NCBI GenBank assembly: GCA_016715885.1
Contig: JADJXL010000016.1
Span: forward strand, 251,501-315,500
Length of the DNA: 64,000 bases
Direction of reading: 5' to 3'
From: Polyangiaceae bacterium
Lineage (GTDB): Bacteria > Myxococcota_A > Polyangia > Polyangiales > Polyangiaceae
Shown: in pieces, positions 26,402-35,443 of the stretch
Layout: the number at the start of each line of letters is the position of its first letter
Position numbering within the stretch: position 1 is the first letter of the stretch
The notes under the pieces: generated by a model
What the model was told of the DNA's origin: nothing
The model's database searches: none
The model's input: only the letters and a program-made list of their open reading frames with translations
Made by a program: the position numbers and the translations under genes

Positions 26402-26856
26402 CGTGGCGTTCCTGATCCAGTCTTCGCGGGCCGCGGTTGCACGGGTGGTTTCGATGTGCGCGGGGACTGCGCAACCACTTCGCCTCGTCCGGTGGATCGA
26501 AGCACCGGGCGAGGTTCGTCTTGGTCGACCTCACTGGCAGTCGATGTTTCGTCTTTGGACGCAGCGGGTTTGTCCGCTTGTGGCGATGTTTCGGGGGTTG
26601 GCGTCAAGCGCAGGACGTCTAGTTTCGGGCGATCTTCGTCTGCTGAGACGGCGGCCTTGGGTGCGGACTCGGGCGCCGCTTTGGGCGTGCGCGTTGTTTC
26701 GAGGGCTTCGACGCGCGCCATCAAGATCGCGTTCTCTGCCCGCATTCGCACGAGCTCTTGCTGGATCGCCGAAAGCTCTTTGCGCGTGGGGCTGCCATCT
26801 TTGGCGCATCCCACGGACGCGGTCGCAACGGCGAGAGTGCAGACGAGAATTCGCAT
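26398..26856 (-). CDS. Coiled-coil lipoprotein
   Basis: The 152-residue product begins MRILVCTLAVATASVGC, a lipoprotein signal with Cys17 as the lipidated residue. Residues ~20-60 form a coiled coil (ELSAIQQELVRMRAENAILM, then ARVEALETT). The remainder is a Pro/Ser/Thr-rich low-complexity tail. The frame extends upstream to 27195, but that part lies antisense to the next gene and looks like chance coding, so the ATG at 26856 is used. Its stop overlaps the LysM protein start (ATGA). The arrangement resembles envelope adaptors, and it may oligomerise on the outer membrane with the LysM protein. Confidence 0.8.
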   Translation of the reverse strand: MRILVCTLAVATASVGCAKDGSPTRKELSAIQQELVRMRAENAILMARVEALETTRTPKAAPESAPKAAVSADEDRPKLDVLRLTPTPETSPQADKPAASKDETSTASEVDQDEPRPVLRSTGRGEVVAQSPRTSKPPVQPRPAKTGSGTPR

Positions 26857-26979
26857 TCGATACGATGCTACTTCGTCGCTGAGCGGGTGGCCAAAACTAC
26901 GGCAAATGAGCGTCTGGTGGACGGGCTTTGACGGGCGGGGGGCAACTTCTGGTAGGGTCGCCGTTCGAGGATGAGGATC

Positions 26980-27516
26980 ATGCCGAAGCAACTCAACAAA
27001 CTCTTCTCCGTCTCGCTTGCTACTTTGGCTGCCGCCGTGGCTCTCGTGTCTTTCGTTCCGGGCTGTGGCGAAGAAGCCATGGATGATGGCTGTTTCGATT
27101 ACGCGAGCTTCAAGAGCGACTCGCGCACCGTTTCGTTCCAGACCGACGTGCTCCCCGTTTTCCGCAACTCGTGTGGTTTGTCCGCCGCGTGTCACGGCAG
27201 TGAATCAGGACCTGCGGGTCAGTCGTACCTCGGGCCGCCCTCGATTGATGGCATGGCGACGCAAGCGCAGATCGATGCGATCTTCACGCAAAACGTCGGC
27301 GTGAATTCGACGAAGGCTGCAACGATGAAGATCGTGGATCCAGGCAGCCCCGAGACGAGCTTCCTCATGCACAAGATGGACAACACTCTCAAGTGTGCCG
27401 ACGTCAAGTGCGAGGCGGGATGTGGTGGCTCGATGCCGCTCGCCAACCCGATCCTCGGCGACAAAGATCGCGAGACCGTGCGTCTTTGGATCGCGCAGGG
27501 AGCGAAGAAAGATTGA
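26980..27516 (+). CDS. Lipoprotein with CX5CH motif, cytochrome-like
   Basis: The 178-residue product has a lipoprotein signal ending in lipobox FVPGC. After the anchor there is a C-G-L-S-A-A-CH motif in a domain (FQTDVLPVFRNSCGLSAACH) that resembles the cytochrome-like domain of many myxobacterial and planctomycete lipoproteins. The two Cys are six residues apart rather than the CXXCH of normal haem c, so covalent haem binding is unproven. Later Cys (KCADVKCEAGCGG) and MKIVDPGSPETSF are typical of the family. The ATG at 26980 has GAGGATC just upstream and is preferred over 26971. Its stop overlaps the ruvA start as TTGA. Confidence 0.7.
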   Translation: MPKQLNKLFSVSLATLAAAVALVSFVPGCGEEAMDDGCFDYASFKSDSRTVSFQTDVLPVFRNSCGLSAACHGSESGPAGQSYLGPPSIDGMATQAQIDAIFTQNVGVNSTKAATMKIVDPGSPETSFLMHKMDNTLKCADVKCEAGCGGSMPLANPILGDKDRETVRLWIAQGAKKD

Positions 27517-28127
27517 TCGGGCGTTTGTCCGGACACATCGTCGAGGACTCGGCCGAGGGCGTCGTCGTCATCGACGTCGGGGGGGTCGGCTACGAGGTCA
27601 GCGTGCCCCTCGGTGCGCTTGGACGAGCTTCGCGTGACGACAGCGGCATCGTCACGCTCTACGTGCACACGCACGTTCGAGAAGACACGTTCGCCCTCTA
27701 CGGGTTTCCTTCGCGCGACGATCGCGCTGCATTCCGTGAGCTCATTGGCGTCTCGAACGTCGGCCCGAAGATTGCCATGGCAATTCTCGGAGGTTTGTCC
27801 GCGGGCGAGCTCGCTTCGGTGATTGCTCGCGGAGAAGTTGCGCGTCTCGTTGCCGTTCCTGGAATCGGCAAGAAAACTGCGGAGCGGCTCATCTTGGAGC
27901 TCAAAGGAAAACTCCAAGCTGCTCCCGTTGCCGCAGGCAAGGCTGCGGCTCAGGCGGCCCCGCCGGCTCCGGAAGGCCAAGCCGAACTGCTTGCGGGCGC
28001 TCTCACGCGCATGGGATTCCGGCCTGCGGAAGCGGAACGCGCCGTGACGGCGCTCGGTGCCCGTGTGAAGACCGAGCCTCTCGGAGATCTCGTTCGAGAC
28101 GCGCTTGCCGTTCTTTCGAAGAAGTAG
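27513..28127 (+). CDS. ruvA: Holliday junction branch migration protein RuvA
   Basis: RuvA binds four-way junctions and, with the RuvB motor, drives branch migration in recombination repair. The 204-residue product has the family's start ([L/M]IGRLSGHIVE), an N-terminal OB-fold (residues 1-65), a double helix-hairpin-helix with GPKIAMAILGGLS and PGIGKKTAERLILEL, an Ala-rich flexible linker and the C-terminal UBA-like domain that regulates RuvB (LTRMGFRPAEAERAVTAL). The start is TTG at 27513, overlapping the preceding gene's stop (TTGA); no ATG is closer. ruvC and ruvB are not in the window. Confidence 0.93.
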   Translation: MIGRLSGHIVEDSAEGVVVIDVGGVGYEVSVPLGALGRASRDDSGIVTLYVHTHVREDTFALYGFPSRDDRAAFRELIGVSNVGPKIAMAILGGLSAGELASVIARGEVARLVAVPGIGKKTAERLILELKGKLQAAPVAAGKAAAQAAPPAPEGQAELLAGALTRMGFRPAEAERAVTALGARVKTEPLGDLVRDALAVLSKK

Positions 28128-28315
28128 CTGCGACCAACGTCCGTCCAGGAGTGGCGCGCTGCACCACCGAGCAGCCCAGTTCTTCCGCGCTCCCGTGCAC
28201 AGGCGCATGTTCGATGGAGCAAACGGCCATCAAGAACATGGACGGCGGACGGCCTACGCGAATATGCTGCACGCGCGATCGGGCTGGCTTGGATGGTTAT
28301 GCCCGAGGAGGCGCC

Positions 28316-29446
28316 GTGATTACGTGTCCGAAGTGCAGCAAGGATAACCAGGATCACTACAAGTTTTGCCTTGGTTGTGGGGCGGAGTTGCCGCGAGACG
28401 CGGCGCCGAAAAAGTTCGCAGCAGGAGGAACGCCGCCGCACGGAGTTGCAGCGGTCAAGCCGGCTGTCGTCGAGAAGGTCGACAAGGAAAAAGAAAGCGC
28501 GCAAGCGGCCGTGCCGACCACGCGTTCATCGGCAGCCTCGTCGCCCGCGGTTCCTGCCGTGGCGCTTGCTCCATCCGCGGCCCCCGCAGCACCAGCTCCC
28601 GTCGTTGCACCAGCGCCGGTGTTGCCTCCCGTTGCGGCAGCAGCAGCCTCGTCGCCAGCCGGTGCCGTCATCTGCGGTGACTGCAGTCATGCGAATGCAG
28701 CGACCAATCGATTCTGCGCGTCGTGTGGTGCGAAGCTCGCGAAGCCTGCAGCAGCCCCCGCAGCCGCAGCCGCTCCGGCTCCTGCAGCCGCACCGGCTCC
28801 GGCCACGACGATGGTCGTTCTGACGGCTCTGCGCGCCGACGGATCCGAAGCTGGTTCGTACAACTTGCCGTCCGCTCCGACGACGATCATCGGTCGCGAT
28901 ACCGGTGCCATTTTCGCTGGCGACAGCTACCTCTCCCCGCGGCATGCGACCTTCAGCGTGAAGGGCACCAAACTCACCATTCGAGACGAAAGCTCGCTCA
29001 ACGGCATCTATCGCAAGTTGAGGCGCGATGATCCGATCGTGCTTGCGTTCGGAGATGTCTTCCGCATCGGTCAAGAGATCATGCGAATCGAGACGCTGAC
29101 GACCGTCCCCGCGACCGCCGATGGAGTCGAACGACTTGGCAGTCCATCGAAAGGGTACGTCGCTCGTCTAGCGCTCATCACGGGTCGCGATACGTCTGGA
29201 AACGCGTTCCCCATTCCCGAGGCTGGGCTTCATCTCGGCCGCGAACGAGGCGACATCCTGTTCCCCGAAGACGGCTACGTCTCGGGATTGCATTGCCGCC
29301 TCGCATGGGAGAAAGATCATATTGTCCTGACAGACCTTGGGAGCTCCAACGGAACGTTCGTCCGCTTGGGTGCGGAGACCGAGCTCGTCGACAACGACGT
29401 CCTCCTCATGGGACAGCAGCTCTTCCGCGTGAACATTCGCTCCTGA
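28316..29446 (+). CDS. Zinc-ribbon and double FHA domain protein
   Basis: The 376-residue product begins at a GTG (28316) preceded by GAGGAGG. It has two zinc ribbons: CPKCSKDNQDHYKFCLGCG near the N-terminus and CGDCSHANAATNRFCASCG near residue 120. An Ala/Pro-rich linker lies between and after them. Two FHA domains follow: about 180-255 (TIIGRDTGAIF, YLSPRHATFSVKG, DESSLNGIY) and about 295-370 (LHLGRERGDILFPEDGYVSG, LHCRLAW, LGSSNGTFV). FHA domains bind phosphothreonine, so it probably reads out Ser/Thr kinase signalling, which fits the kinases of the window. No catalytic part is seen. Confidence 0.9.
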   Translation: MITCPKCSKDNQDHYKFCLGCGAELPRDAAPKKFAAGGTPPHGVAAVKPAVVEKVDKEKESAQAAVPTTRSSAASSPAVPAVALAPSAAPAAPAPVVAPAPVLPPVAAAAASSPAGAVICGDCSHANAATNRFCASCGAKLAKPAAAPAAAAAPAPAAAPAPATTMVVLTALRADGSEAGSYNLPSAPTTIIGRDTGAIFAGDSYLSPRHATFSVKGTKLTIRDESSLNGIYRKLRRDDPIVLAFGDVFRIGQEIMRIETLTTVPATADGVERLGSPSKGYVARLALITGRDTSGNAFPIPEAGLHLGRERGDILFPEDGYVSGLHCRLAWEKDHIVLTDLGSSNGTFVRLGAETELVDNDVLLMGQQLFRVNIRS

Positions 29447-29507
29447 CGCCCGCACGCGCTGCGGCCGCCGCACGTGACTCGCATCGAGGGAGAGGGGAGA
29501 GGATGGC

Positions 29508-29906
29508 ATGAACTCGCCGCGCACGATTCGCGTCGTCGCTGCCGTCATTGATCAAGACGGCAAGTACCTCATTACACAACGTCGTCCTACAGCCCTACTG
29601 CCGCTCTTGTGGGAGTTTCCTGGGGGACGTGTCGAAGATGGCGAAACGGATGCCAACGCGTTGAAACGTGAAGTGTTCCATCGCCTCGGGGTCGAAGTCG
29701 TACCGGGGCAACTCATTTCGTTCGTGAGCCATCCGTACGAACGATACGTCGTGGACCTCTATCTCTACGAGTGTCGCATTATGTCCGGCGAGCTTGCGCC
29801 TCTCGCCGTCAACGCATTCAAGTGGGTGACGAGTGCCGAGTTCGATCAGTACCCGTTCACGCCTGCGGATGAAGCGAGCATGAGCAAGCTTCTGGGCGTC
29901 GGCTGA
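29508..29906 (+). CDS. Nudix hydrolase-like protein with altered Nudix box
   Basis: The 132-residue product has the MutT-type layout: VVAAVIDQDGKYLITQRR, LLWEFPGGRVEDGE and a Nudix-box region (residues ~41-62). The box reads GGRVEDGETDANALKREV, then FHRLGV; the consensus ending is REUXEEXGU. The first Glu of REU is kept, but the following EE pair is His-Arg. Those two Glu normally help bind Mg, so hydrolysis is doubtful. The WEFPGG suggests a MutT or (deoxy)nucleotide pyrophosphohydrolase origin. A ribosome binding site (GGAGAGGGGAGAGG) lies upstream. It follows the FHA gene by 61 bases. Confidence 0.8.
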   Translation: MNSPRTIRVVAAVIDQDGKYLITQRRPTALLPLLWEFPGGRVEDGETDANALKREVFHRLGVEVVPGQLISFVSHPYERYVVDLYLYECRIMSGELAPLAVNAFKWVTSAEFDQYPFTPADEASMSKLLGVG

Positions 29907-30081
29907 GCGCGGAAAAGTCGTCCGTCCGCGCAAAAGTCATCCCAACTCACTGCGTCTCGTCTCGCGCACCGTGCAAAAGCCCAGATCGTGGTGAATCGAT
30001 TGTCGATGCAGCGCGTCTGTGGCCCGTCGCGTCTTGCGGGTTGGGAAGAGACGCGCACGGTTGTAGCGTTGAAGAGGCGCC

Positions 30082-32049
30082 ATGCGAACAAACGTCCTGA
30101 TATTGGGGTCGATGGTGATTGCTGCTTCGGCATTCGCCATTGGGTGCGGCGGAGCAGGAAACAACAAGGGGGTTCACGCAGGCGGCGTGAGCGACCAAGG
30201 ATGCGGTCGCGTTCGGCCTGGTGTGGGGGCACTGCCGAAGCAGGTCATGCACCAAGGCTCGACCGTCGCCATCGCTCAACACGGCAAGCGGTCGATTGCA
30301 TACGTCGCTGATGCCGACGATGGAACGGTACACACGGTCGATGTTGCGACGGGCGAGGAGATCGCCACGACGTCCGTTGCAGGCTCTCCCTCACAACTCA
30401 TCGTTGCTGCCGACGGTCGCGTGGTCGTTGCTCTTCGCGATCGCAGCGTCGTTCAAGTGCTCGAACCGACTGCCAAAGCCGAAGAGCCGCTCGAGTCGCT
30501 TTGTGTCGTTCCCACGCCCGCCGAACCTGTCGCTCTCGCGACGACGCCCGACGAAAAAACGCTCCTCGTTTCGAGCGGTTGGGGCGCCGCACTGACGGCC
30601 TACGACGCTGCGAGTTTGGCCCGCAGGTACGAGGTCCCGCTTCCTCGCGAGCCTCGCGCCGTCGTCGTTTCCGACGATGGCAAACGCGCATTCGTCACGC
30701 ATGTCGTTGGTTCACGAATGAGCGTGGTCGACTTGGACAAACGCTCTGCCGTGTCGATGAACGTCGGTGGAACGGAAGAAGCCGAGTTTGGCCGGCGACA
30801 CAGACTTTTTGGTAGCAGTCGAAGCGTCGTCGAACGACGAGGCTGTCAGGGATATGCGCTGGCTAAGTCGACCGAGCTCGCAGGACGCATCTTCGCTCCT
30901 CAAGTTCTCGTCGACCCGGGTCGTGCGGACGAGCGGTCCGAAGGATATGGCGACAGCAGCGCGAGTGCTCCCGAAGTTGCGGCAGTCGCGGTCATCGACG
31001 AAGACACGGCCGAGCCCATCGCAGAGTCGCTGTCGGTCGAGCAAGACGTGCGAACGATGGCGGGCATGCGCAAGCCCCGTCCGGCTTGCCTATTGCCACG
31101 TGCCGCCGTGGTCGATGGTCCGTCACGCGGGCTCTTCGTTGCGTGCATGGGTCTCGACGCCGTCGTCGAATACGACGCCGCGTCGGCTGATCCCGAACAT
31201 TCCGAGCGCCGGCGAATTCCGGTTGCTGCAGGACCAACCGGTCTCGCCGTGGATACCGAAGCACGGCGACTCGTCGTGTTCTCTCAATTCGACCGCACGC
31301 TTCATGTCGTTCCGCTCGATGGCAAATCCGAAACGGCGAGCGACGACGACGCGACGGGCATGCGCGTGGCGCTGTCGCGCAAGGCGAAAGCAGTCACAGG
31401 CGTCGACCGCGAACTTGGTCGTCGTCTCTTTCACGCCACGAACGACCCGCGCATTTCCCGAGATGGTCGCGCATGCGCAAGTTGCCATCCGGATGGTCGC
31501 GACGATGCCCTCACGTGGGCTACGCCCGAGGGACCGCGACAAACTCCGATGCTTGCCGGCCGGCTCGCTCGAACGGCGCCCTACGGTTGGCTCGGGTCGA
31601 CGGACAGCGTCGAAGGACATCTATCGCAAACGTTTGCCCGCCTCGGTGGAACCGGTCTCGAGCGTCGCGAGCTCGATGCGCTCATCGCGTTCGCAACGAA
31701 CCTCGACGCACCTGTCATGACAAACTCTTCGACCGACAAGGTTCTCGTGGATCGTGGTCGTGACGTTTTTCATTCAGCCAAGGCCGGGTGCGCGAGCTGC
31801 CATCGTGAATCCGATGCTTTCACCGATCGGCAGGCGTACGACGTGAAGAGCAAGGCTGACGCGGACGCGGCGGCATCCTTCGATACGCCTTCGCTCAAGT
31901 TCGTTGGTGGCACCGCGCCCTACTTCCACGATGGGCGATACTCGACCCTGCGTGCCCTCTTGCTCGATTCGGACGGCAAAATGGGACACACCAAGCACCT
32001 GGCGCAAGATGACCTCGTCGCGCTCGAGGCGTACCTGAGGAGTCTGTGA
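30082..32049 (+). CDS. Di-haem c-type lipoprotein with beta-propeller
   Basis: The 655-residue product starts with a lipoprotein signal ending AIGC. Residues ~50-420 are beta-propeller-like repeats (AYVADADDGTVHTVDVATGE; KTLLVSSGWGAALTAYDAA; AFVTHVVGSRMSVVDL), of the YncE/surface lipoprotein type. The C-terminal ~210 residues have two canonical haem c motifs, CASCH at 465-469 and at 570-574, with DGRYSTLRALLLDSDGKMGH near the end, as in MauG/cytochrome c peroxidase-type proteins. It should be an outer-membrane or periplasmic electron-transfer protein. The next gene starts at TGATG, so the two are coupled. A similar lipoprotein lies at 26980. Confidence 0.85.
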   Translation: MRTNVLILGSMVIAASAFAIGCGGAGNNKGVHAGGVSDQGCGRVRPGVGALPKQVMHQGSTVAIAQHGKRSIAYVADADDGTVHTVDVATGEEIATTSVAGSPSQLIVAADGRVVVALRDRSVVQVLEPTAKAEEPLESLCVVPTPAEPVALATTPDEKTLLVSSGWGAALTAYDAASLARRYEVPLPREPRAVVVSDDGKRAFVTHVVGSRMSVVDLDKRSAVSMNVGGTEEAEFGRRHRLFGSSRSVVERRGCQGYALAKSTELAGRIFAPQVLVDPGRADERSEGYGDSSASAPEVAAVAVIDEDTAEPIAESLSVEQDVRTMAGMRKPRPACLLPRAAVVDGPSRGLFVACMGLDAVVEYDAASADPEHSERRRIPVAAGPTGLAVDTEARRLVVFSQFDRTLHVVPLDGKSETASDDDATGMRVALSRKAKAVTGVDRELGRRLFHATNDPRISRDGRACASCHPDGRDDALTWATPEGPRQTPMLAGRLARTAPYGWLGSTDSVEGHLSQTFARLGGTGLERRELDALIAFATNLDAPVMTNSSTDKVLVDRGRDVFHSAKAGCASCHRESDAFTDRQAYDVKSKADADAAASFDTPSLKFVGGTAPYFHDGRYSTLRALLLDSDGKMGHTKHLAQDDLVALEAYLRSL

Positions 32050-32945
32050 TGCGTACGCTCATCACCCCCCTCGCCACAGTGTTTGTCCTGTCGGCACTTG
32101 CCCCGTCGGTCGCCGGTGCGGCAAGCGCACCGAGCGTCGCTTCTTTGCCCGAAGCGCGTTTGCCCGAAATGTTGCACCCCAAAGATTCTCCGCTGACGGT
32201 TGCGGCGGACGAGAGCATCACAGGACTTCGCGTAACAACTGCGAAGGAGCGTCAATTCGGCAGCGTCATGGGAATGGAAGGTCGGTGCGTGACCATTGGT
32301 GCCGTCGCGCCTGGTGCGGTTCCTTCAGGCAACGTCAGCGCCATGATTCGGGCGTCGTCGAGCGCGTTGCCACTCCGAATGGAGCGGTTTGTCGGATCGA
32401 ATTCAGGTAAACCCGAGCTCGAAATCATCGATGCCTGGGTCGACATGACGACGAGCGGCCTGCGCGCCGAGCGCACGACGCGCGTTTCACTCGTGCCCCT
32501 TGGTAAAGGACCCGCTGGGTACGTCGTGTACGGCTTTCGCAGCGACAACAAGCTCCACGTCGTATTCCCGACACCACAACGCTTCGTCTTCGTCGATGCG
32601 TTCGGCAAAGTTGGCTTTGCGGGTTGTGGTCACGCGCGCCTCGTGCTCGATCCCGCAGCGAACGCTGGATCGATCGTACGTGTTGCAGGGACGCTCGAAT
32701 CCAAACCGGCGACGAAAACCCCGAGCGTCAATTCACGACAGATGGCTCAACCCCCCACGTTTCGCGGCATCGAAGCGAGCGTCAGCGTCAGCCGAACGAA
32801 ACGCGACAAGGAACCCCTCCTCAGCGTGACCGTTGGCTGGAGCGAAGACGACGTGCCCGCACCAGTCATGGCCGCAGCGATCGAAGAGGAGTTTTCGCAA
32901 CACCTCGACGATATGCCGATGCCCGTACCGATCGACCGAGACTGA
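32049..32945 (+). CDS. Exported protein of unknown function
   Basis: The 298-residue product begins with a Sec signal peptide (MRTLITPLATVFVLSALAPS, then VAGA). It has no recognised domain. It contains a conserved-looking beta-rich central part (LRMERFVGSNSG; LEIIDAWVDM; GYVVYGFRSDNKLHVVFP) and a single pair of Cys (GRCVTIG, FAGCGHARL) that could form a disulphide. The ATG at 32049 overlaps the upstream stop (TGATG), so it is translated with the di-haem protein; a GTG at 32046 is also in frame. A role as partner of that electron-transfer protein is inferred only from the coupling. Confidence 0.65.
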   Translation: MRTLITPLATVFVLSALAPSVAGAASAPSVASLPEARLPEMLHPKDSPLTVAADESITGLRVTTAKERQFGSVMGMEGRCVTIGAVAPGAVPSGNVSAMIRASSSALPLRMERFVGSNSGKPELEIIDAWVDMTTSGLRAERTTRVSLVPLGKGPAGYVVYGFRSDNKLHVVFPTPQRFVFVDAFGKVGFAGCGHARLVLDPAANAGSIVRVAGTLESKPATKTPSVNSRQMAQPPTFRGIEASVSVSRTKRDKEPLLSVTVGWSEDDVPAPVMAAAIEEEFSQHLDDMPMPVPIDRD

Positions 32946-33009
32946 GCCTTCTCTTGCGGGACGCGGTCGAGTCGGACAATCTCGACCCACTCGAACAAGG
33001 AAGGTTTTC

Positions 33010-33630
33010 GTGAGCGACCTCAAATTTTACTACACACCCATGACGAGCGCGATTCGTGTGCACTGGGCGCTCGAAGAGCTCGGCGTTCCCTATGAAAAAG
33101 TGCGCATCGATTTCGAAGCCGGTGATCAGAAGAAGCCCGAGTTTCTAGCGCTCAATCCAAACGGAAAAGTTCCGCTTCTCGTTGCCGAGGGCGAACCCAT
33201 CTTCGAATCGCTCGCGATCCTGCTGTACCTCGGCGAGCGGTTTGGCGTGGACAAGGGCCTCTTTCCTACGCCGAGTCCTACGCGAGCCGTCGCGTTCAAG
33301 TGGATGGCATGGAGCACCGTCACGCTGGGCGAGGCAGTGACGCGATATCTGCGCAACACCGCCGATCGTTTTCCCGCAGAAGAACGCAACGCCAAGGCTG
33401 CCGAAACGGCGAAGAGTGACATTCAAGCGGCGCTCGGCATCCTCGACAAAGAGCTCGCTGACAAACCCTACGTGCTCGGCGATTCGTTCTCGCTCGTTGA
33501 TGTTTCCCTCGCTGCGCTCGTCCCCTTCCTGGCGCGCGTCGGAATCGAGACTGGCGCCTTCACGAACATCAATGCGTGGGTTGGTCGATGTATGAGCCGT
33601 CCCGCGCTCGGGCGAGCGATGATGGGCTGA
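33010..33630 (+). CDS. Glutathione S-transferase family protein
   Basis: The 206-residue product begins at a GTG (33010) with AAGGAAGG upstream. It has the thioredoxin-like N-terminal domain with the cis-Pro motif (NPNGKVPLLV) and the ES glutathione-binding pair (IFESLAILLYLGERF), followed by a helical C-terminal domain (YVLGDSFSLVDVSLAALVPF). Members conjugate glutathione or act as thiol reductases. The Tyr of YYTP near the N-terminus could be the catalytic residue. It is convergent with the FecCD permease, with a two-base gap. The physiological substrate is not known. Confidence 0.88.
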   Translation: MSDLKFYYTPMTSAIRVHWALEELGVPYEKVRIDFEAGDQKKPEFLALNPNGKVPLLVAEGEPIFESLAILLYLGERFGVDKGLFPTPSPTRAVAFKWMAWSTVTLGEAVTRYLRNTADRFPAEERNAKAAETAKSDIQAALGILDKELADKPYVLGDSFSLVDVSLAALVPFLARVGIETGAFTNINAWVGRCMSRPALGRAMMG

Positions 33631-33632
33631 GC

Positions 33633-34616
33633 TCAACCTGCATTCCTACGAAGCAGAACCAAAAACGTTGGTCCTCCAATGAGTGCGGTGACCGCGCCCA
33701 CGGGGGGCTCCGTGCCGAGCGTACGAAACGCAAGGCGCGCGACGAGATCACAACCCACGACCATGACGGCTCCGCCCAGCATGGACACCGGCATCACGCG
33801 CCTTTGGTCGTATCCAATCAGCCGGCGCACCGCATGTGGCACCACGAGCCCCACGAAGCCGATGAGTCCCGTCATGCTGACGATCGCTCCGACGACAAAT
33901 GACGACGCGAAGAAGATTCGGCGCTCGAGTCTCCGCACATCGACGCCGAGCGTTCCGGCCGTTTCGTCACCCAGCGAGAGCACGTTGAGCCGTGCTGCGT
34001 CGTGGAGCAGCACGGCACATCCAAGAGCCACGTAGACAGTTCCCGCAAGCAGGGATGGCAGATGTGGAAGATCCACGAAGCCCACGAGCCATCGCAGGAG
34101 CTGTTGTGCGCGCGATGGCGGCACCAGTGCTTTTTGAAACGTGATGAGCGAAGCGGCGATCGAGTTGACCATCACGCCCGCCAAAAGAATCGATGTGCTC
34201 GATGTTCCTCCGCGGGCATTGCGCGCAATCCCATAGACGAGCGACGTCGCAACCAGCCCGCCGACGAACGACGCGACGGGAAGCAGGGCCGCACCAAGTA
34301 ACGTTGCGGTGCCAAGGCCCAGCGCGATGGCCGTCGTCGCGCCGAACGCGGCTCCGCCCGAGACACCGAGGATGTATGGTTCGGCAAGCGGGTTGCGTAG
34401 TAGCGCTTGAAACGCAGCACCAACTGCGCTCAGACCCGCACCAGCCAACGCGGCTAGCGCGACACGCGGAAGGCGCACGTCGACCAGGATGGTCCGATCG
34501 AGACCATCTTCGCCAAACGCGCGTTCGAGCGATATCGATTCCGTGCCTGTGGCGAGCGCAAGGACGACAGTGACGACGAGCAGTAGCGTTGCAAAGGCGA
34601 TCGGACGTCGAATCAA
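33633..34616 (-). CDS. FecCD-family ABC transporter permease
   Basis: The 327-residue integral membrane protein belongs to the BtuC/FhuB/FecCD permease family, which imports iron siderophores, haem or vitamin B12. It has about ten hydrophobic helices. Family motifs include the LPRVALAALAGAGLSAVGAAF near residue 55, RNPLAEPYILGVSGGAAFGA, and GLIGFVGLVVPHAVRRLIG near residue 260 (coupling helix region). No binding protein, TonB receptor or ATPase gene is present nearby. Its ATG overlaps the coaX stop (ATGA at 34613-34616), so translation is coupled to coaX. Confidence 0.88.
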   Translation of the reverse strand: MIRRPIAFATLLLVVTVVLALATGTESISLERAFGEDGLDRTILVDVRLPRVALAALAGAGLSAVGAAFQALLRNPLAEPYILGVSGGAAFGATTAIALGLGTATLLGAALLPVASFVGGLVATSLVYGIARNARGGTSSTSILLAGVMVNSIAASLITFQKALVPPSRAQQLLRWLVGFVDLPHLPSLLAGTVYVALGCAVLLHDAARLNVLSLGDETAGTLGVDVRRLERRIFFASSFVVGAIVSMTGLIGFVGLVVPHAVRRLIGYDQRRVMPVSMLGGAVMVVGCDLVARLAFRTLGTEPPVGAVTALIGGPTFLVLLRRNAG

Positions 34617-35416
34617 ACGTCGGTGCCTCCACGAGATGCAGCTTTGGTGTTCGAATTGTTTCGTTCGAACAGCAAGCGAAGTCCCGTCAGCGTCAGGTCG
34701 TCATCCGTCTCTTCGATGCTGGTCGTTTGAGGTGCAATGAGCCGCGCAAGCCCGCCGGTGGCGATGACGCGACAGGGGTAGTCGAGCTCGCGGATGAGCC
34801 TCGTGCAGAGTCCATCTACGAGCCCTGCGTAGCCGTAGACGATGCCCGATTGCATGCTGTGCACGGGGTTTCTTCCGACAACCTTGGGTGGAAGCGCAAT
34901 CTCCACGCGCGACAGCCTTGCTGCTCTCGAGAACAGAGCATCGGCGCTGATTTGCACGCCGGGCGTGATGACACCTCCCAGGTACTCGCCCTTGGGCGTG
35001 ACGCAGTCGAACGTCGTTGCCGTGCCAAAGTCGACGACGATGACTCCGCCTTTGGCCCATTCATACGCGGCGACCGCGTTCACGATGCGGTCAGCGCCTA
35101 CTTCGCGCGGGTTCTCGTAAAGTATCGCCATGCCCGTCTTGATGCCGGGACCCACCACGAGAGGTTCTCGGCCAAACCCACGCCTGACGACTTCGACGGT
35201 CGTGTCCGTCAGTGCGGGCACCACGCTCGCAATGATGGCGTTCTCGATACGCGCGTGATCGAGCCCTCGGAGCGCGAGCATCTGCCTGACGAGGACCGCA
35301 TATTCATCCGCCGTACGATTGCGTGCGCTCTCGCATCGCACATGTTCGCGCAGCACCGTCCCCTCGAAAACGCCGAACGAAATGTTCGTATTGCCGACAT
35401 CGACCACGAGCAGCAT
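34613..35416 (-). CDS. coaX: Type III pantothenate kinase
   Basis: CoaX phosphorylates pantothenate, the first step of CoA synthesis, using ATP and a monovalent cation. The ASKHA-fold motifs are all seen in the 267-residue protein: DVGNTN (6-11), ADEYAVLVRQ, PREVGADRIVNAVAAYEW (pantothenate-binding GADR), VVDFGTATTFDCV and a GVxI-like GGVITPGVQIS motif. CoaX is common in bacteria lacking CoaA. It overlaps the permease start by four bases and lies 27 bases after the O-methyltransferase. BirA is often next to coaX but is not seen here. Confidence 0.95.
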   Translation of the reverse strand: MLLVVDVGNTNISFGVFEGTVLREHVRCESARNRTADEYAVLVRQMLALRGLDHARIENAIIASVVPALTDTTVEVVRRGFGREPLVVGPGIKTGMAILYENPREVGADRIVNAVAAYEWAKGGVIVVDFGTATTFDCVTPKGEYLGGVITPGVQISADALFSRAARLSRVEIALPPKVVGRNPVHSMQSGIVYGYAGLVDGLCTRLIRELDYPCRVIATGGLARLIAPQTTSIEETDDDLTLTGLRLLFERNNSNTKAASRGGTDV

Positions 35417-35443
35417 CGGTCCCTCTTCAATTTTTGCAGCAGT

